Of a DNA stretch of 64,000 bases, positions 8,303-16,706 are shown in pieces; position 1 is the first letter of the stretch, and every line of letters starts with the position of its first letter. The DNA lies in NCBI RefSeq assembly GCF_002086735.1, contig NZ_MVIJ01000019.1:36160-100159 (forward strand), read 5' to 3'. Source of the DNA: Mycobacterium scrofulaceum (GTDB lineage Bacteria > Actinomycetota > Actinomycetes > Mycobacteriales > Mycobacteriaceae). The notes below the pieces were generated by a model. That model was not told the origin of the DNA, did no database searches, and saw only the letters and a program-made list of their open reading frames with translations. The position numbers and the translations under genes are program-made.

Positions 8303-11300
8303 ATGACGGCGTCCGTCGACGCGGCCCGGCGCCCGCGCCGCGCCCGCACGCCGCTTGGGCGCACCGGTGAATACAGCGCCCGCCTGGCCGCACTGGGCCG
8401 GTTTGCCATCGGACGCAAAGGGGTGGTGATCGGCGGATGGATCGGCGTTGCGGTGTTCCTCGCCGTCGCCTTCCCGCAGCTGGAGACGGTCGTGCGCCAG
8501 CAGTCGGTCCAGCTTTTGCCCGGCAATGTGGCGTCGTTCCAGGCGCTCGATCGGATGGCGGCCGCGTTCGATGAGCGGGGCGCCAAGACCTCGATCGTCA
8601 TCGCGATGGAGGATCCCGCGGGGCTCACCCCGCCGGCGCGTCGACGCTACGACGCACTCGTCGCCAGGCTGCGCGCCGACAGGGCGCACGTGCTACTGGT
8701 GCAGGACCTTCTCGCGAATCCCGCTACCAAAGCCAGCGCCGTGAGCAAAGACGGGAAGGCGTGGTTCCTGCCGATCGGGATCGCCGGCACACTCGGCGAC
8801 CCCAGGGCTGCCGACTCGGTCGACGCCGTGCGTGCCCACGTCTCGTCCGCCTTCACCGGGTCCTCGACCGTCGCTTACGTCACCGGTCCGGCCGCGACGT
8901 TCCGTGATCAAATCGGCTCCGGCGAGCACGAGCTGGTGCTCATCTCGGTCGCGACCGCGGCCCTCATTGCGCTCATCTTGCTGCTGGTATATCGGTCAGT
9001 GACCACCGCCGTGCTGCCGCTGCTCGTCATCGGCGCGAGCGTCGCCGTCGGCCGCGGCGTGCTGTCGGCACTCGGTGAAGTGGGCGTTCCGGTTTCGCAA
9101 TTCACCATCGCCTTCATGACGGCGGTTCTCTTGGGCGCCGGCACCGACTACAGCGTGTTCCTCATCAGCCGCTATCACGAGCAACGGCGGCAGGGCATCG
9201 CGGCGGAACAGGCGATCGTCCATGCCTGCGGCAGCATCGGACGCGTGATCCTGGCTTCGGCGGCCACCGTTGCACTGGCCTTGGCGTCCATGGTGTTCGC
9301 CCGCCTGAGCGTGTTCCAGGGCGTTGGCCCCGCGTGTGCGGTGGCCGTGCTGATCGGATTTTTGGCCACCGTCACACTGCTGCCGCCGCTGTTGGCGTTG
9401 GCGGCCGCGCGTGGCATCGCGGAGCCCCGCGCCGACCTGTCTCGCCGGTATTGGAATCGGATCGCCGTCATGGTCGTACGACGCCCGGCGCCATTGCTGG
9501 CCGCAAGCCTGGTGGCGTTGCTGGCCCTGGCCGGCGTCGTGGCCACCATGACGATCAGTTACGACGACCGCGAAGGACAACCCGCCGGCACCGACAGCAA
9601 CCATGGCTATCGGCTGTTGGATCGCCACTTTCCCAAAGACACCGTGATCAACGAATTTCTGCTGGTGCAGTCCGGCACCGACATGCGCACCGCCAAAGGC
9701 CTCGCGGACCTCGATTCGCTGGCCTCCCGGGTTGCCCAGCTGCCCGGGGTCACGCGCGTTTCCGGCGTCACCCGCCCTACCGGTGCCAGACTCGATCAAG
9801 CGCAATTGTCTTGGCAGAACGGCCAAATCGGTGACAAGATGGCCGGTGCCGTCGCCGACGGGCAAGCTCACCGGGACGATTTGGCCAAGCTCACCAACGG
9901 CGCCGACCAACTGGCGGCCGGCCTGGGTCAACTCGATACCACCTTGCGTCGCGCGCTCACGCCGCTGACCGACCTCTTGGGCCGGCCCGGAATGGGAGGC
10001 CAACAACTGCAGAACGCGCGCCCCCTGCTGGAGCAGCTCAACGCCACCGCACCCGCCGTGGATCGAGCCATGCGCACCGGCGCGGGGCTGCGACCCCTGG
10101 CCCAGCAGGCCGCCGGCGCCATCGCCGCCATCGAACCCCTTGTCGCGGGCCTCGATACCTCGACCTGGTGTGCCACCACGCCGCAATGCGCGCAGTTGCG
10201 CGACGAAACACGGGTGCTCGTCACGCTGCGCGACGGTGGGTTCTTCGAGCGGGTCGCCGCTCTGAGCGACCCGTTTCGCCAAAGCACCACTCTTGCAGGC
10301 ACACTCACCGACATCCGAGCCGCAGCCGCCGCTATGCAGCAGACGCTCGGTGCGACGGGCAACCCCGCTGACCTCATCGGCGACATCCACCGCCTGCAAG
10401 ACGGTGTCGGCCGGCTCGCCGCGGGCGCTCAGGCACTCGCCACCGGTGTGCATGCCCTCGCGGACAGCAACCTTCGGTTGCTCAGCGGCATGGGCCAGAT
10501 CGCCGCCCAGCTGCAAAACGCCGCGCGCGCCACCTCGGGATCAGATGCCGCCTCGGGTTTCTACCTACCTGCCGCGACATTCGAGAACCGCCGATTCAAC
10601 GACCTGGCAAAGCATTTCATCTCTGCCGACGGGCGCACCGCCCGATTCGCCATCACATCGTCGTACGATCCCTACTCGGCTGACGCGATGGCGCTGAACC
10701 ATCGGATCGTCGACACGGCGAACGCCGCCCGACCCAACACCACGCTGGATGGGACCACCATGTCGATGGCCGGCTTTACCGCGGTCAATTCCGATCTTCA
10801 GCACTTGCTGTCCGCGGACTTCAACCGCCTGGCCGCCGCTACCCTGCTGATCGTCGGCGTGGTCTTGATGCTGCTGCTGCGCGCAGTCGTCGCCCCGCTC
10901 TACCTGCTGGGCACCGTCGTGTTGAATTATTTCGCCGCCCTGGGCCTGGGAGTGCTGGTTTTCCAGTACGGTTTCGGCCACGCCATCGCCTGGCCCGTCC
11001 CACTCCTGGCGTTCATCCTGCTGATCGCCGTCGGCGCCGACTACAACATGCTGGTCATCTCGCGCCTGCGCGAAGAGTCTTCCGTCAACATGCGCGTCGG
11101 TGTCCTACGCACCGTCACCCGTACCGGCTCCGTCATCACCTCGGCGGGCCTGATCTTTGCCGCCAGCATGTTCGGACTGATGATCGGATCGTTGGACATG
11201 ATGGTCCAGGCCGGATTCGTCATCGGATGCGGACTGCTGCTGGACACGTTCGTGGTGCGAACGCTCACCGTTCCGGCCATCGCCACCCTCTTACGGGAGC

Positions 11301-11335
11301 GGAGCTGGTGGCCGCATCGATCCGGCGCCTCATGA
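8303..11335 (+). CDS. MMPL/RND family membrane transporter
   Basis: 1010-aa transporter of the MMPL family, whose mycobacterial members export lipids, siderophores or drugs. One N-terminal helix (VVIGGWIGVAVFLAVAF) is followed by a periplasmic loop, five helices around residues 210-370 containing GAGTDYSVFLISRYHE, a second large loop (about 420-830), and five C-terminal helices with VGADYNMLVISRLREE. The two Asp-Tyr pairs are the conserved proton-relay residues. The second loop is rich in Ala/Gln/Leu helices (LTNGADQLAAGLGQL), typical of the MmpL coiled-coil region. ATG 8303 follows GGGGACCGG. No MmpS gene is adjacent. The last 6 bp overlap the convergent TetR gene. Substrate unknown. Confidence 0.92.
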   Translation: MTASVDAARRPRRARTPLGRTGEYSARLAALGRFAIGRKGVVIGGWIGVAVFLAVAFPQLETVVRQQSVQLLPGNVASFQALDRMAAAFDERGAKTSIVIAMEDPAGLTPPARRRYDALVARLRADRAHVLLVQDLLANPATKASAVSKDGKAWFLPIGIAGTLGDPRAADSVDAVRAHVSSAFTGSSTVAYVTGPAATFRDQIGSGEHELVLISVATAALIALILLLVYRSVTTAVLPLLVIGASVAVGRGVLSALGEVGVPVSQFTIAFMTAVLLGAGTDYSVFLISRYHEQRRQGIAAEQAIVHACGSIGRVILASAATVALALASMVFARLSVFQGVGPACAVAVLIGFLATVTLLPPLLALAAARGIAEPRADLSRRYWNRIAVMVVRRPAPLLAASLVALLALAGVVATMTISYDDREGQPAGTDSNHGYRLLDRHFPKDTVINEFLLVQSGTDMRTAKGLADLDSLASRVAQLPGVTRVSGVTRPTGARLDQAQLSWQNGQIGDKMAGAVADGQAHRDDLAKLTNGADQLAAGLGQLDTTLRRALTPLTDLLGRPGMGGQQLQNARPLLEQLNATAPAVDRAMRTGAGLRPLAQQAAGAIAAIEPLVAGLDTSTWCATTPQCAQLRDETRVLVTLRDGGFFERVAALSDPFRQSTTLAGTLTDIRAAAAAMQQTLGATGNPADLIGDIHRLQDGVGRLAAGAQALATGVHALADSNLRLLSGMGQIAAQLQNAARATSGSDAASGFYLPAATFENRRFNDLAKHFISADGRTARFAITSSYDPYSADAMALNHRIVDTANAARPNTTLDGTTMSMAGFTAVNSDLQHLLSADFNRLAAATLLIVGVVLMLLLRAVVAPLYLLGTVVLNYFAALGLGVLVFQYGFGHAIAWPVPLLAFILLIAVGADYNMLVISRLREESSVNMRVGVLRTVTRTGSVITSAGLIFAASMFGLMIGSLDMMVQAGFVIGCGLLLDTFVVRTLTVPAIATLLRERSWWPHRSGAS

Positions 11336-11938
11336 CCCCGCCAGCATCCCGTCGATCAGCCGGTGCAACACCTGCCGGGTCTCCCGGCGCATGCGCTTCG
11401 GGTCCTCGGCCGTGGCGATCAGCATGGCCGCCTCGTCGAGCGCACCGATCAACACGTGCGCCAGCGGCCGTACCGGTTGCTTCGGCAACTCGCCGGCCCG
11501 GATTGCCTCGGTGAGCAACTGCTCGGTCATGCCCAGGCTGTACCGCTGGGCGACGTCGCGAAAACCCGCCCAGCCCAGCACGCTCGGCGCGTCCAGCAGC
11601 ATCAGCTGGCGCACCTCCGGGTCGCCGGAAACGTCCAGCCACGCCTCGACCGCGGCGCGGATCGCGCCCGCCGGCGTCGTCGATCCCGACTCGGCCACCA
11701 GGGTGCCCATCCGGGCCATCACGTCCTGCTCCACGGCCTCGACGACCTCGCGGAACAGCGCCGCCTTGTCCGCGAATTGGTGGTACATTGCCCCGCGCGT
11801 CACACCCGCCGCGGTCGCGATCTCCGGCGTGCCGACCTCGGCGTAACCGCGTAGCCCCCACAGCTTGCGGGCAGCGGCGATCAGCGCGTCGCGGGTCGCC
11901 GCGGAGCGCTGTTCCTGGGTCCGTCTCTTGCTTTCCAT
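11330..11938 (-). CDS. TetR family regulator of the hydrolase/SDR unit
   Basis: 202-aa TetR protein: MESKRRTQEQRSAATRDAL, HTH segment EIATAAGVTRGAMYHQFADK, then a ligand domain ending DGMLAGS. VTRGAMYHHF-type recognition helices are common in AcrR-like members. ATG 11938 is chosen; a longer frame upstream runs through the divergent hydrolase gene. The 66-bp divergent space holds an inverted repeat and a repeated half-site, so it probably represses itself and the hydrolase at 12005. Confidence 0.9.
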   Translation of the reverse strand: MESKRRTQEQRSAATRDALIAAARKLWGLRGYAEVGTPEIATAAGVTRGAMYHQFADKAALFREVVEAVEQDVMARMGTLVAESGSTTPAGAIRAAVEAWLDVSGDPEVRQLMLLDAPSVLGWAGFRDVAQRYSLGMTEQLLTEAIRAGELPKQPVRPLAHVLIGALDEAAMLIATAEDPKRMRRETRQVLHRLIDGMLAGS

Positions 11939-11953
11939 ACAGCCTGTTGGTAA

Positions 11954-11980
11954 CTTACGAACAGACAGCCTGTTTGTAAG
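11954..11980. promoter_or_regulatory. TetR operator between regulator and hydrolase
   Basis: CTTACGAACAG - 5 bp - CTGTTTGTAAG, 11-bp arms with one mismatch. The right half ACAGCCTGTTTGTAA (11965-11979) is a near copy of ACAGCCTGTTGGTAA at 11939-11953, so the half-site recurs with a 26-bp period next to the TetR start codon. Confidence 0.7.
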
Positions 11981-12004
11981 TGTATCCCGAGGTAGGAGTT
12001 CTCT

Positions 12005-12835
12005 ATGTCGACGATCGACATTAGCGCCGGAACCATCCATTACGAAGCAACCGGACCCGAAGGCGGCAGGCCGGTGGTCTTCGTGCACGGGTACATGATG
12101 GGCGGCGAGCTGTGGCGTCAGGTCGGTGAACGGCTGGCCGGCCTCGGGCTGCGCTGCATCGCCCCGACCTGGCCGCTGGGCGCGCACCCCGAGCCGTTGC
12201 GCCGCGGCGCCGATCGCACCATCACGGGCGTCGCGGGCATGGTCGCCGAGGTGCTGACCGCGCTCGACCTCCATGACGTGGTGCTGGTCGGTAACGACAC
12301 CGGCGGGGTCGTCACCCAGCTGGTGGCCGTGCACCACCCCGACCGGCTCGGGGCGCTGGTGCTCACGAGTTGCGATGCCTTCGAACACTTTCCGCCGCCG
12401 ATCCTCAAACCGGTGATCCTGGCCGCCAAGTCGAAGGCGACGTTCCGGGCCGTGGCCCAGGCCATGCGGCTGCCCGCGGCCCGCAAGCGCGCGTTCGACG
12501 GGCTCGCGCATCGCAACATCGACGACCTCACCGAGGCGTGGGTGCAGCCGGGGCTCTCCGATCACCGCATCTCCGAAGACCTGCGCCGGTTCACGCTGTC
12601 GATGCGCACGGAGGTCACGACGGGTGTGGCGGCCCGGCTCCCGGAGTTCGACAAGCCCACCCTGATCGCCTGGTCGGCCGACGACGTGTTCTTCGAGCAG
12701 GAGGACGGTGCCCGCTTGGCGGCCACCGTCCCCAACGCCCGCCTCGAGGTCATCGACGGCGCCAGGACCTTCTCGATGATCGACCAGCCGGACCGGCTCG
12801 CCGACCTGTTGTCGACGATCGCGGTGCGCACTTAA
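12005..12835 (+). CDS. Alpha/beta hydrolase fold protein with Asp at the nucleophile position
   Basis: 276-aa alpha/beta hydrolase. The oxyanion-region motif is VFVHGY (residues 25-30). The nucleophile elbow reads VGNDTGG, placing Asp98 where esterases have Ser; Asp nucleophiles occur in dehalogenases and epoxide hydrolases. The acid is probably in WSADDVFF. Where the catalytic His is expected (GxGHF), the protein reads GARTFSM, so no canonical triad is evident. ATG 12005 has AGGAG at 11994-11998. The SDR follows 32 bp downstream but has its own -10 box. Reaction unknown; the noncanonical residues argue against a simple esterase label. Confidence 0.85.
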   Translation: MSTIDISAGTIHYEATGPEGGRPVVFVHGYMMGGELWRQVGERLAGLGLRCIAPTWPLGAHPEPLRRGADRTITGVAGMVAEVLTALDLHDVVLVGNDTGGVVTQLVAVHHPDRLGALVLTSCDAFEHFPPPILKPVILAAKSKATFRAVAQAMRLPAARKRAFDGLAHRNIDDLTEAWVQPGLSDHRISEDLRRFTLSMRTEVTTGVAARLPEFDKPTLIAWSADDVFFEQEDGARLAATVPNARLEVIDGARTFSMIDQPDRLADLLSTIAVRT

Positions 12836-12854
12836 CCAGCTACGCCGGCGGCGG

Positions 12855-12860
12855 TAGCGT
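12855..12860 (+). promoter_or_regulatory. -10 box of the SDR gene (leaderless)
   Basis: TAGCGT matches TANNNT and ends 7 bases before the ATG at 12868, with no Shine-Dalgarno. This implies a leaderless SDR transcript besides any read-through from the hydrolase. Confidence 0.45.
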
Positions 12861-12867
12861 CTTGCCC

Positions 12868-13638
12868 ATGTCAGCTACGACGTCATCGCTGCGAGGGCGG
12901 CGGATCCTGGTCACCGGCGGCGCAACCGGAATCGGCGCGGCCGCCGTGGGAGCCCTCACCGAGGCGGGCGCCGAGGTCGCCGCCACCTATCACAACACCC
13001 CGCCGCCGGACGGCCTCGCGGCCAGTTGGTTGCAATGCGACGTACGCGACGCCGACGCCGTCTCCGGCATGGTGCGGGCGGCCGCCGACCGCCTGGGCGG
13101 ACTCGACGTGCTGGTGCACGCCGCGGGGTTGTGGCAGGCCGGAATTCCCGGCTACATCGGCGTCGAGGAGATCTCCTCCCTGCTGGACACGAACGTCAAG
13201 GCGACCATCCTGACCAATCAGGCGGCCTACGCCGTGATGAAGGAGCAGGACCCCAAGGGCGGCAGGATCATCAACTTCGGCTCGTCGGAAGCCGTGATGG
13301 GCAGCCCGATCTCGGCCGTCTACGCCGCCACCAAGGGTGCGGTCCAGGCGTGGACGCGGTCGGCCGCCAAGGCATGGGCGGCCGACAAGATCACCGTCAA
13401 CGCTTTGGCGCCGGCGGTGCAGACGGCCGGCGCGGACCGGTTGCGCGAGTTCCTCGGCCCCGACGCGAGCGCGTTCATCGACCAACAGATGCAAATGATG
13501 ATTCCGATGGGCGGAAAGTTGGGCGACCCCGCGCGCGATCTCGGCCCGATGCTGGTCTTCCTGGCCGGCCCCGGATCGGGATTCATCACCGGGCAACTGC
13601 TCGCCGTCGACGGCGGCCTGATGATGGTGGGCGGTTGA
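12868..13638 (+). CDS. Short-chain dehydrogenase/reductase (SDR)
   Basis: 256-aa classical SDR. Cofactor motif TGGATGIG at residues 16-23, HAAG at 84-87, active-site Ser139/Ser140 in NFGSSE and the YxxxK pair Tyr152/Lys156 in VYAATKG. The C-terminus FITGQLLAVDGGLMM is typical of FabG-like oxidoreductases acting on hydroxy/keto substrates with NAD(P). ATG 12868 is used; upstream in-frame sequence belongs to the hydrolase region. It may work with the hydrolase, whose TetR-controlled promoter lies upstream. Substrate unknown. Confidence 0.9.
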   Translation: MSATTSSLRGRRILVTGGATGIGAAAVGALTEAGAEVAATYHNTPPPDGLAASWLQCDVRDADAVSGMVRAAADRLGGLDVLVHAAGLWQAGIPGYIGVEEISSLLDTNVKATILTNQAAYAVMKEQDPKGGRIINFGSSEAVMGSPISAVYAATKGAVQAWTRSAAKAWAADKITVNALAPAVQTAGADRLREFLGPDASAFIDQQMQMMIPMGGKLGDPARDLGPMLVFLAGPGSGFITGQLLAVDGGLMMVGG

Positions 13639-13985
13639 TCCGGTCCCGGCTTCTGGCCTTGGGCGTGGTCTTTCCCGGCCGCCGGCCGACCACCGTGACG
13701 TCACCGGCCAGGTGGGCGCGCCGACCCCGGGTGTAGGACTCGGCGAGGAAATGTCGCGCCCGGTTCCTGAGCAGGATCAGCGAGCGGTGCAACTCAAACA
13801 GCATGAGGCCATGTTCGCCGTTCGATGCGAACCAAGAAGCTATACACGCAGTCTTCGATCGGGAATCCTTGGAGAAATTGCGATGAAATGTTGCACCGCG
13901 TGAGGTCGCGAAGGCTTGGGGTCGCGAGCGTGGGCGGCGCCCACCGACTGCCGCGGTGTGACGGCCTTCGGCCCGCCGCTACCAT
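13639..13985. other. No supported gene; spacer before the catabolic island
   Basis: Short frames exist on both strands, for example a 72-codon minus frame beginning LFELHRSLILLRNRARHF at 13804, but none has a ribosome site or recognisable domain. The stretch marks the change from the SDR unit to the island promoter. Confidence 0.5.
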
Positions 13986-14004
13986 AAGACGGACCGTCTC
14001 GTCT
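13986..14004. promoter_or_regulatory. Shared TetR operator, copy 1 (acyl-CoA ligase promoter)
   Basis: AAGACGGACCGTCTCGTCT, identical over 19 bp to the sequence at 26001-26019. The inner AGACGG-A-CCGTCT is palindromic. It ends 36 bp before the ligase start codon. Confidence 0.75.
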
Positions 14005-14040
14005 CGCAGTGGCCATGCATAGTGAAGGTGAATCCGATCG

Positions 14041-15684
14041 ATGACTGACGACACGATTCAGGCGCTGCTGCGCAAGCGCTTGTCCGATCCCGGGCTCGCC
14101 GTCAAACACCTTGGGCTGCAATGGAGTTGGAGTCGGTACCTGGCCGGGGCGGCGGCGCGGGCGGCGGCCCTGATCGCCGCTGCCGACCCGGGCCGGCCGA
14201 TGCACGTGGGCGCCCTGCTGGGAAACAACCCCGAGATGCTGGCCCAGATGGCGGCGGCCGGGCTCGGCGGCTACGTGCTGTGCGGCCTGAACACCACGCG
14301 GCGAGGCGAGGCGCTCGCCGCCGACATCCGGCGCGCGCACTGCCAGTTCCTGGTCACCGACGCCGAACACCTGCCCCTGCTCGACGGCCTGGACCTGCAG
14401 GAAACCCGGATCCTCGACACCTCGGCGCCGGAGTGGGCCGAGTTCGTCAAGGAGGCCGGCGAACTCGTGCCCCATCGGCAGGTCACCGCGATGGACCCGT
14501 TCATGATGATCTTCACGTCCGGCACGAGCGGCAACCCGAAGGCAGTGCAGGTTTCCCACCTGATGGCCACCTTCGCCGGCCTCAACCTGGCGCAGCGCTT
14601 CGCCCTGACCGAGCGGGACACCTGCTACGTGTCCATGCCCCTGTTCCACTCCAACGCGGTCGTCGCCGGGTGGGCACCCGCGGTGGTTTCCGGCGCCGCG
14701 ATCGTGCCGGCCAGGTTCTCGGCGAGCAACTTCCTCGATGATGTCCGACACTACGGCGCGACCTACATGAACTACGTCGGCAAGCCGCTCGCCTACATCC
14801 TGGCCACCCCGGAACGCGACGACGATGCCGACAACCCGTTGCGCGTCGCCTTCGGCAACGAGGCCAACGACAAGGACATCGAGGAGTTCGCGCGCCGCTT
14901 CGGTGTCCAGGTCGAGGACGGCTTCGGCTCCACCGAGAACGCCGTGATGGTGATCCGCGAGCCCGGCACGCCGAAGGGCTCGATCGGCAAAGGGGTGGAC
15001 GGGGTGGCGATCTACAACAGCGACACCGTCACCGAGTGCGCGGTCGCGCGGTTCGACGCCGACGGCGCACTGACGAATGCCGACGAAGCGATCGGCGAGT
15101 TGGTCAACACGGCCGGTTCGGGTTTCTTCACCGGCTACTACAACGACCCCGAAGCCAACGCCGAGCGCATGCGCCACGGCATGTACTGGTCCGGCGATCT
15201 CGCCTACCGCGACGCCGAGGGCTGGATCTATCTGGCCGGTCGCACCGCCGACTGGATGCGGGTGGACGGCGAGAACCTTGCCGCGGCGCCTATCGAACGG
15301 ATCCTGCTGCGGCACAATGCAATCAACCGTGTCGCGGTGTACGCGGTTCCGGACGAGCGGGTCGGCGATCAGGTGATGGCCGCGATCGTCCTCAACGCGG
15401 GACACACCCTCGACCCCGACGCGTTCGAGGCGTTCCTCGACGCGCAGCCCGACCTGTCGCCGAAGGCCCGACCGCGCTACGTCCGGATCGCCACGGACCT
15501 GCCCAGCACCGCCACCCACAAGGTGCTCAAACGCCAACTGATCGCCGAGGGCACGGCCATCGGTGCGGGGGAAGCGCTGTGGGAGCGCGAGTCGCGCGGC
15601 ACGGCCTACGCGGTCACGGCGTCTAGCCAGGACCTTGGGGCACTCGGCGGCGGATCTGCCCCTTCGACCGCTTCACCCGTCTGA
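14041..15684 (+). CDS. AMP-binding acyl-CoA ligase, FadD-like
   Basis: 547-aa member of the ANL adenylate-forming family. The ATP/P-loop motif FTSGTSGNPKAV lies near residues 157-168; GFGSTEN is the A5-type motif; WSGDLAYRD and GRTADWMRVDGEN form the hinge region; the C-terminal lobe has THKVLKRQLIAEG with the likely catalytic Lys. It should activate a carboxylic acid to its CoA thioester. Closest in style to mycobacterial FadD1/FadD17-like ligases, but no specific symbol is justified. ATG 14041 has GTGAAGG upstream and CATAGT as a possible -10. It has the same operator as the acyl-CoA dehydrogenase operon, placing activation and oxidation in one regulon. Its 3' end overlaps the convergent PadR gene by 62 bp. 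Confidence 0.92.
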   Translation: MTDDTIQALLRKRLSDPGLAVKHLGLQWSWSRYLAGAAARAAALIAAADPGRPMHVGALLGNNPEMLAQMAAAGLGGYVLCGLNTTRRGEALAADIRRAHCQFLVTDAEHLPLLDGLDLQETRILDTSAPEWAEFVKEAGELVPHRQVTAMDPFMMIFTSGTSGNPKAVQVSHLMATFAGLNLAQRFALTERDTCYVSMPLFHSNAVVAGWAPAVVSGAAIVPARFSASNFLDDVRHYGATYMNYVGKPLAYILATPERDDDADNPLRVAFGNEANDKDIEEFARRFGVQVEDGFGSTENAVMVIREPGTPKGSIGKGVDGVAIYNSDTVTECAVARFDADGALTNADEAIGELVNTAGSGFFTGYYNDPEANAERMRHGMYWSGDLAYRDAEGWIYLAGRTADWMRVDGENLAAAPIERILLRHNAINRVAVYAVPDERVGDQVMAAIVLNAGHTLDPDAFEAFLDAQPDLSPKARPRYVRIATDLPSTATHKVLKRQLIAEGTAIGAGEALWERESRGTAYAVTASSQDLGALGGGSAPSTASPV

Positions 15685-16276
15685 CGGGGTCTCGCGTTGT
15701 GCCCGCGGCTATCTCGTCGCGCAGCTGCGCGATGTTGGCGAGCTCGGCGTACAGGCCGCGGATTGCATAGTCCAGGACGGCCAACGAGAACCGCTGATCC
15801 GGGTCGTCGCTGATGCCGAGGTCGCGCGACCGCTGCCGTGACCACAACGCCTCGTCCAGCCGCGCCCGGGTCGCCTCCAGGTGCCGGTCCAGCGTGTCCA
15901 CGATGAGTTCCGGGTCCTCGCCGCGGGCGAGCCAGGTCTTGAGGATGACGGGGTGCTTGACGACCACCTGGTCCTGGCCCGGGAAGTGTTGCACCCAACG
16001 GCGCAGCGCGTCGAGCCCTGTGTCGGTGGTCTCGTACAGCGTGATGGCCCGCTTGCCGGACCGGGCGCCGATCTCGCCGACCATGCCGCGCGCCAGCAGG
16101 CGGTTCAGCTCGCGCCGCACGTGGCTGACCGACGGGGACCAGTAGAAGTGGCCCACTGATAATTCGGCGCGCATCTTGATCTCACCCGCGGTGAGTTGCT
16201 CGTCGTTGGCGGCCAGCACGCCCAGCACCAGGTAGGCGGTCACCGGCAGGCCGTCGCTGGTGTGTCGGGGGCTCAC
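15623..16276 (-). CDS. PadR family regulator
   Basis: 217-aa PadR-type protein: N-terminal winged helix (VTAYLVLGVLAANDEQLTAGE, HFYWSPSVSHVRRELNRLLARGMV) and a C-terminal helical dimer region typical of the PadR C domain (LARGEDPELIVDTLDRHLEA). Start is the GTG at 16276. It reads leftwards just upstream of nothing but the convergent ligase, 7 bp downstream of the DUF35 gene, so it may be the last gene of the leftward catabolic operon. The 62-bp antisense overlap with the ligase 3' end could couple their expression. Confidence 0.85.
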   Translation of the reverse strand: MSPRHTSDGLPVTAYLVLGVLAANDEQLTAGEIKMRAELSVGHFYWSPSVSHVRRELNRLLARGMVGEIGARSGKRAITLYETTDTGLDALRRWVQHFPGQDQVVVKHPVILKTWLARGEDPELIVDTLDRHLEATRARLDEALWSRQRSRDLGISDDPDQRFSLAVLDYAIRGLYAELANIAQLRDEIAAGTTRDPVRRVKRSKGQIRRRVPQGPG

Positions 16277-16283
16277 GGCCGGC

Positions 16284-16706
16284 CTACTCCTGTCCGGTGA
16301 AGTACGGCAGCGTCACGTCGGGGCCGACGGCATGAAACTGCACCCGCACGCGCATGCCGATCCGCAACTCCCGCGGCGCCACCCCGACGACGTTGGTCAG
16401 CATCTGGTAGCCCTCGTCCAGCGTGACGATCGCCGGCGCGTACGGCGGTTCGAATTCCGCCGTCACCGGCCGGTGCACCACCGTCCAGCTGTAGATCTCG
16501 CCGCGGCCCGCGCCGCGCTCCCAGCGCAGCTGCGCCGCAAGGCATTGGCGGCAATGCTCGGTCGGCGGGAAGTTCGCCAACCCACAGGCTTCGCAGCGCT
16601 GGTAGCGCAATTCGCCCGACCGGCACCCCTCCCAGAAGGGGAGGCTGAGGTGGCTACTGGCGTGGGGCACCGGTCCGGCCTGTGGGCGCAGGGCATCGGA
16701 ACTCAC
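16284..16706 (-). CDS. DUF35 OB-fold protein with zinc ribbon
   Basis: 140-aa acyl-CoA-associated OB-fold protein. The N-terminal rubredoxin-like zinc ribbon is intact: YQRCEACGLANFPPTEHCRQC, with CxxC pairs. The OB fold follows with EIYSWTVVHRPV and PYAPAIVTLDEGYQMLTNVVG. Such proteins are obligate partners of SCP2-type thiolases; the DUF35 part of ChsH2 with Ltp2 forms a retro-aldolase in cholesterol side-chain breakdown (established). Its GTG start (16706) overlaps the TGA of the thiolase gene as GTGA, so the two are translationally coupled and probably form one complex. Confidence 0.9.
   Translation of the reverse strand: MSSDALRPQAGPVPHASSHLSLPFWEGCRSGELRYQRCEACGLANFPPTEHCRQCLAAQLRWERGAGRGEIYSWTVVHRPVTAEFEPPYAPAIVTLDEGYQMLTNVVGVAPRELRIGMRVRVQFHAVGPDVTLPYFTGQE

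Noticed and set aside
13794..14054. 86-codon minus frame upstream of the acyl-CoA ligase
   Set aside because: Runs over the ligase promoter and operator, without ribosome site or family.
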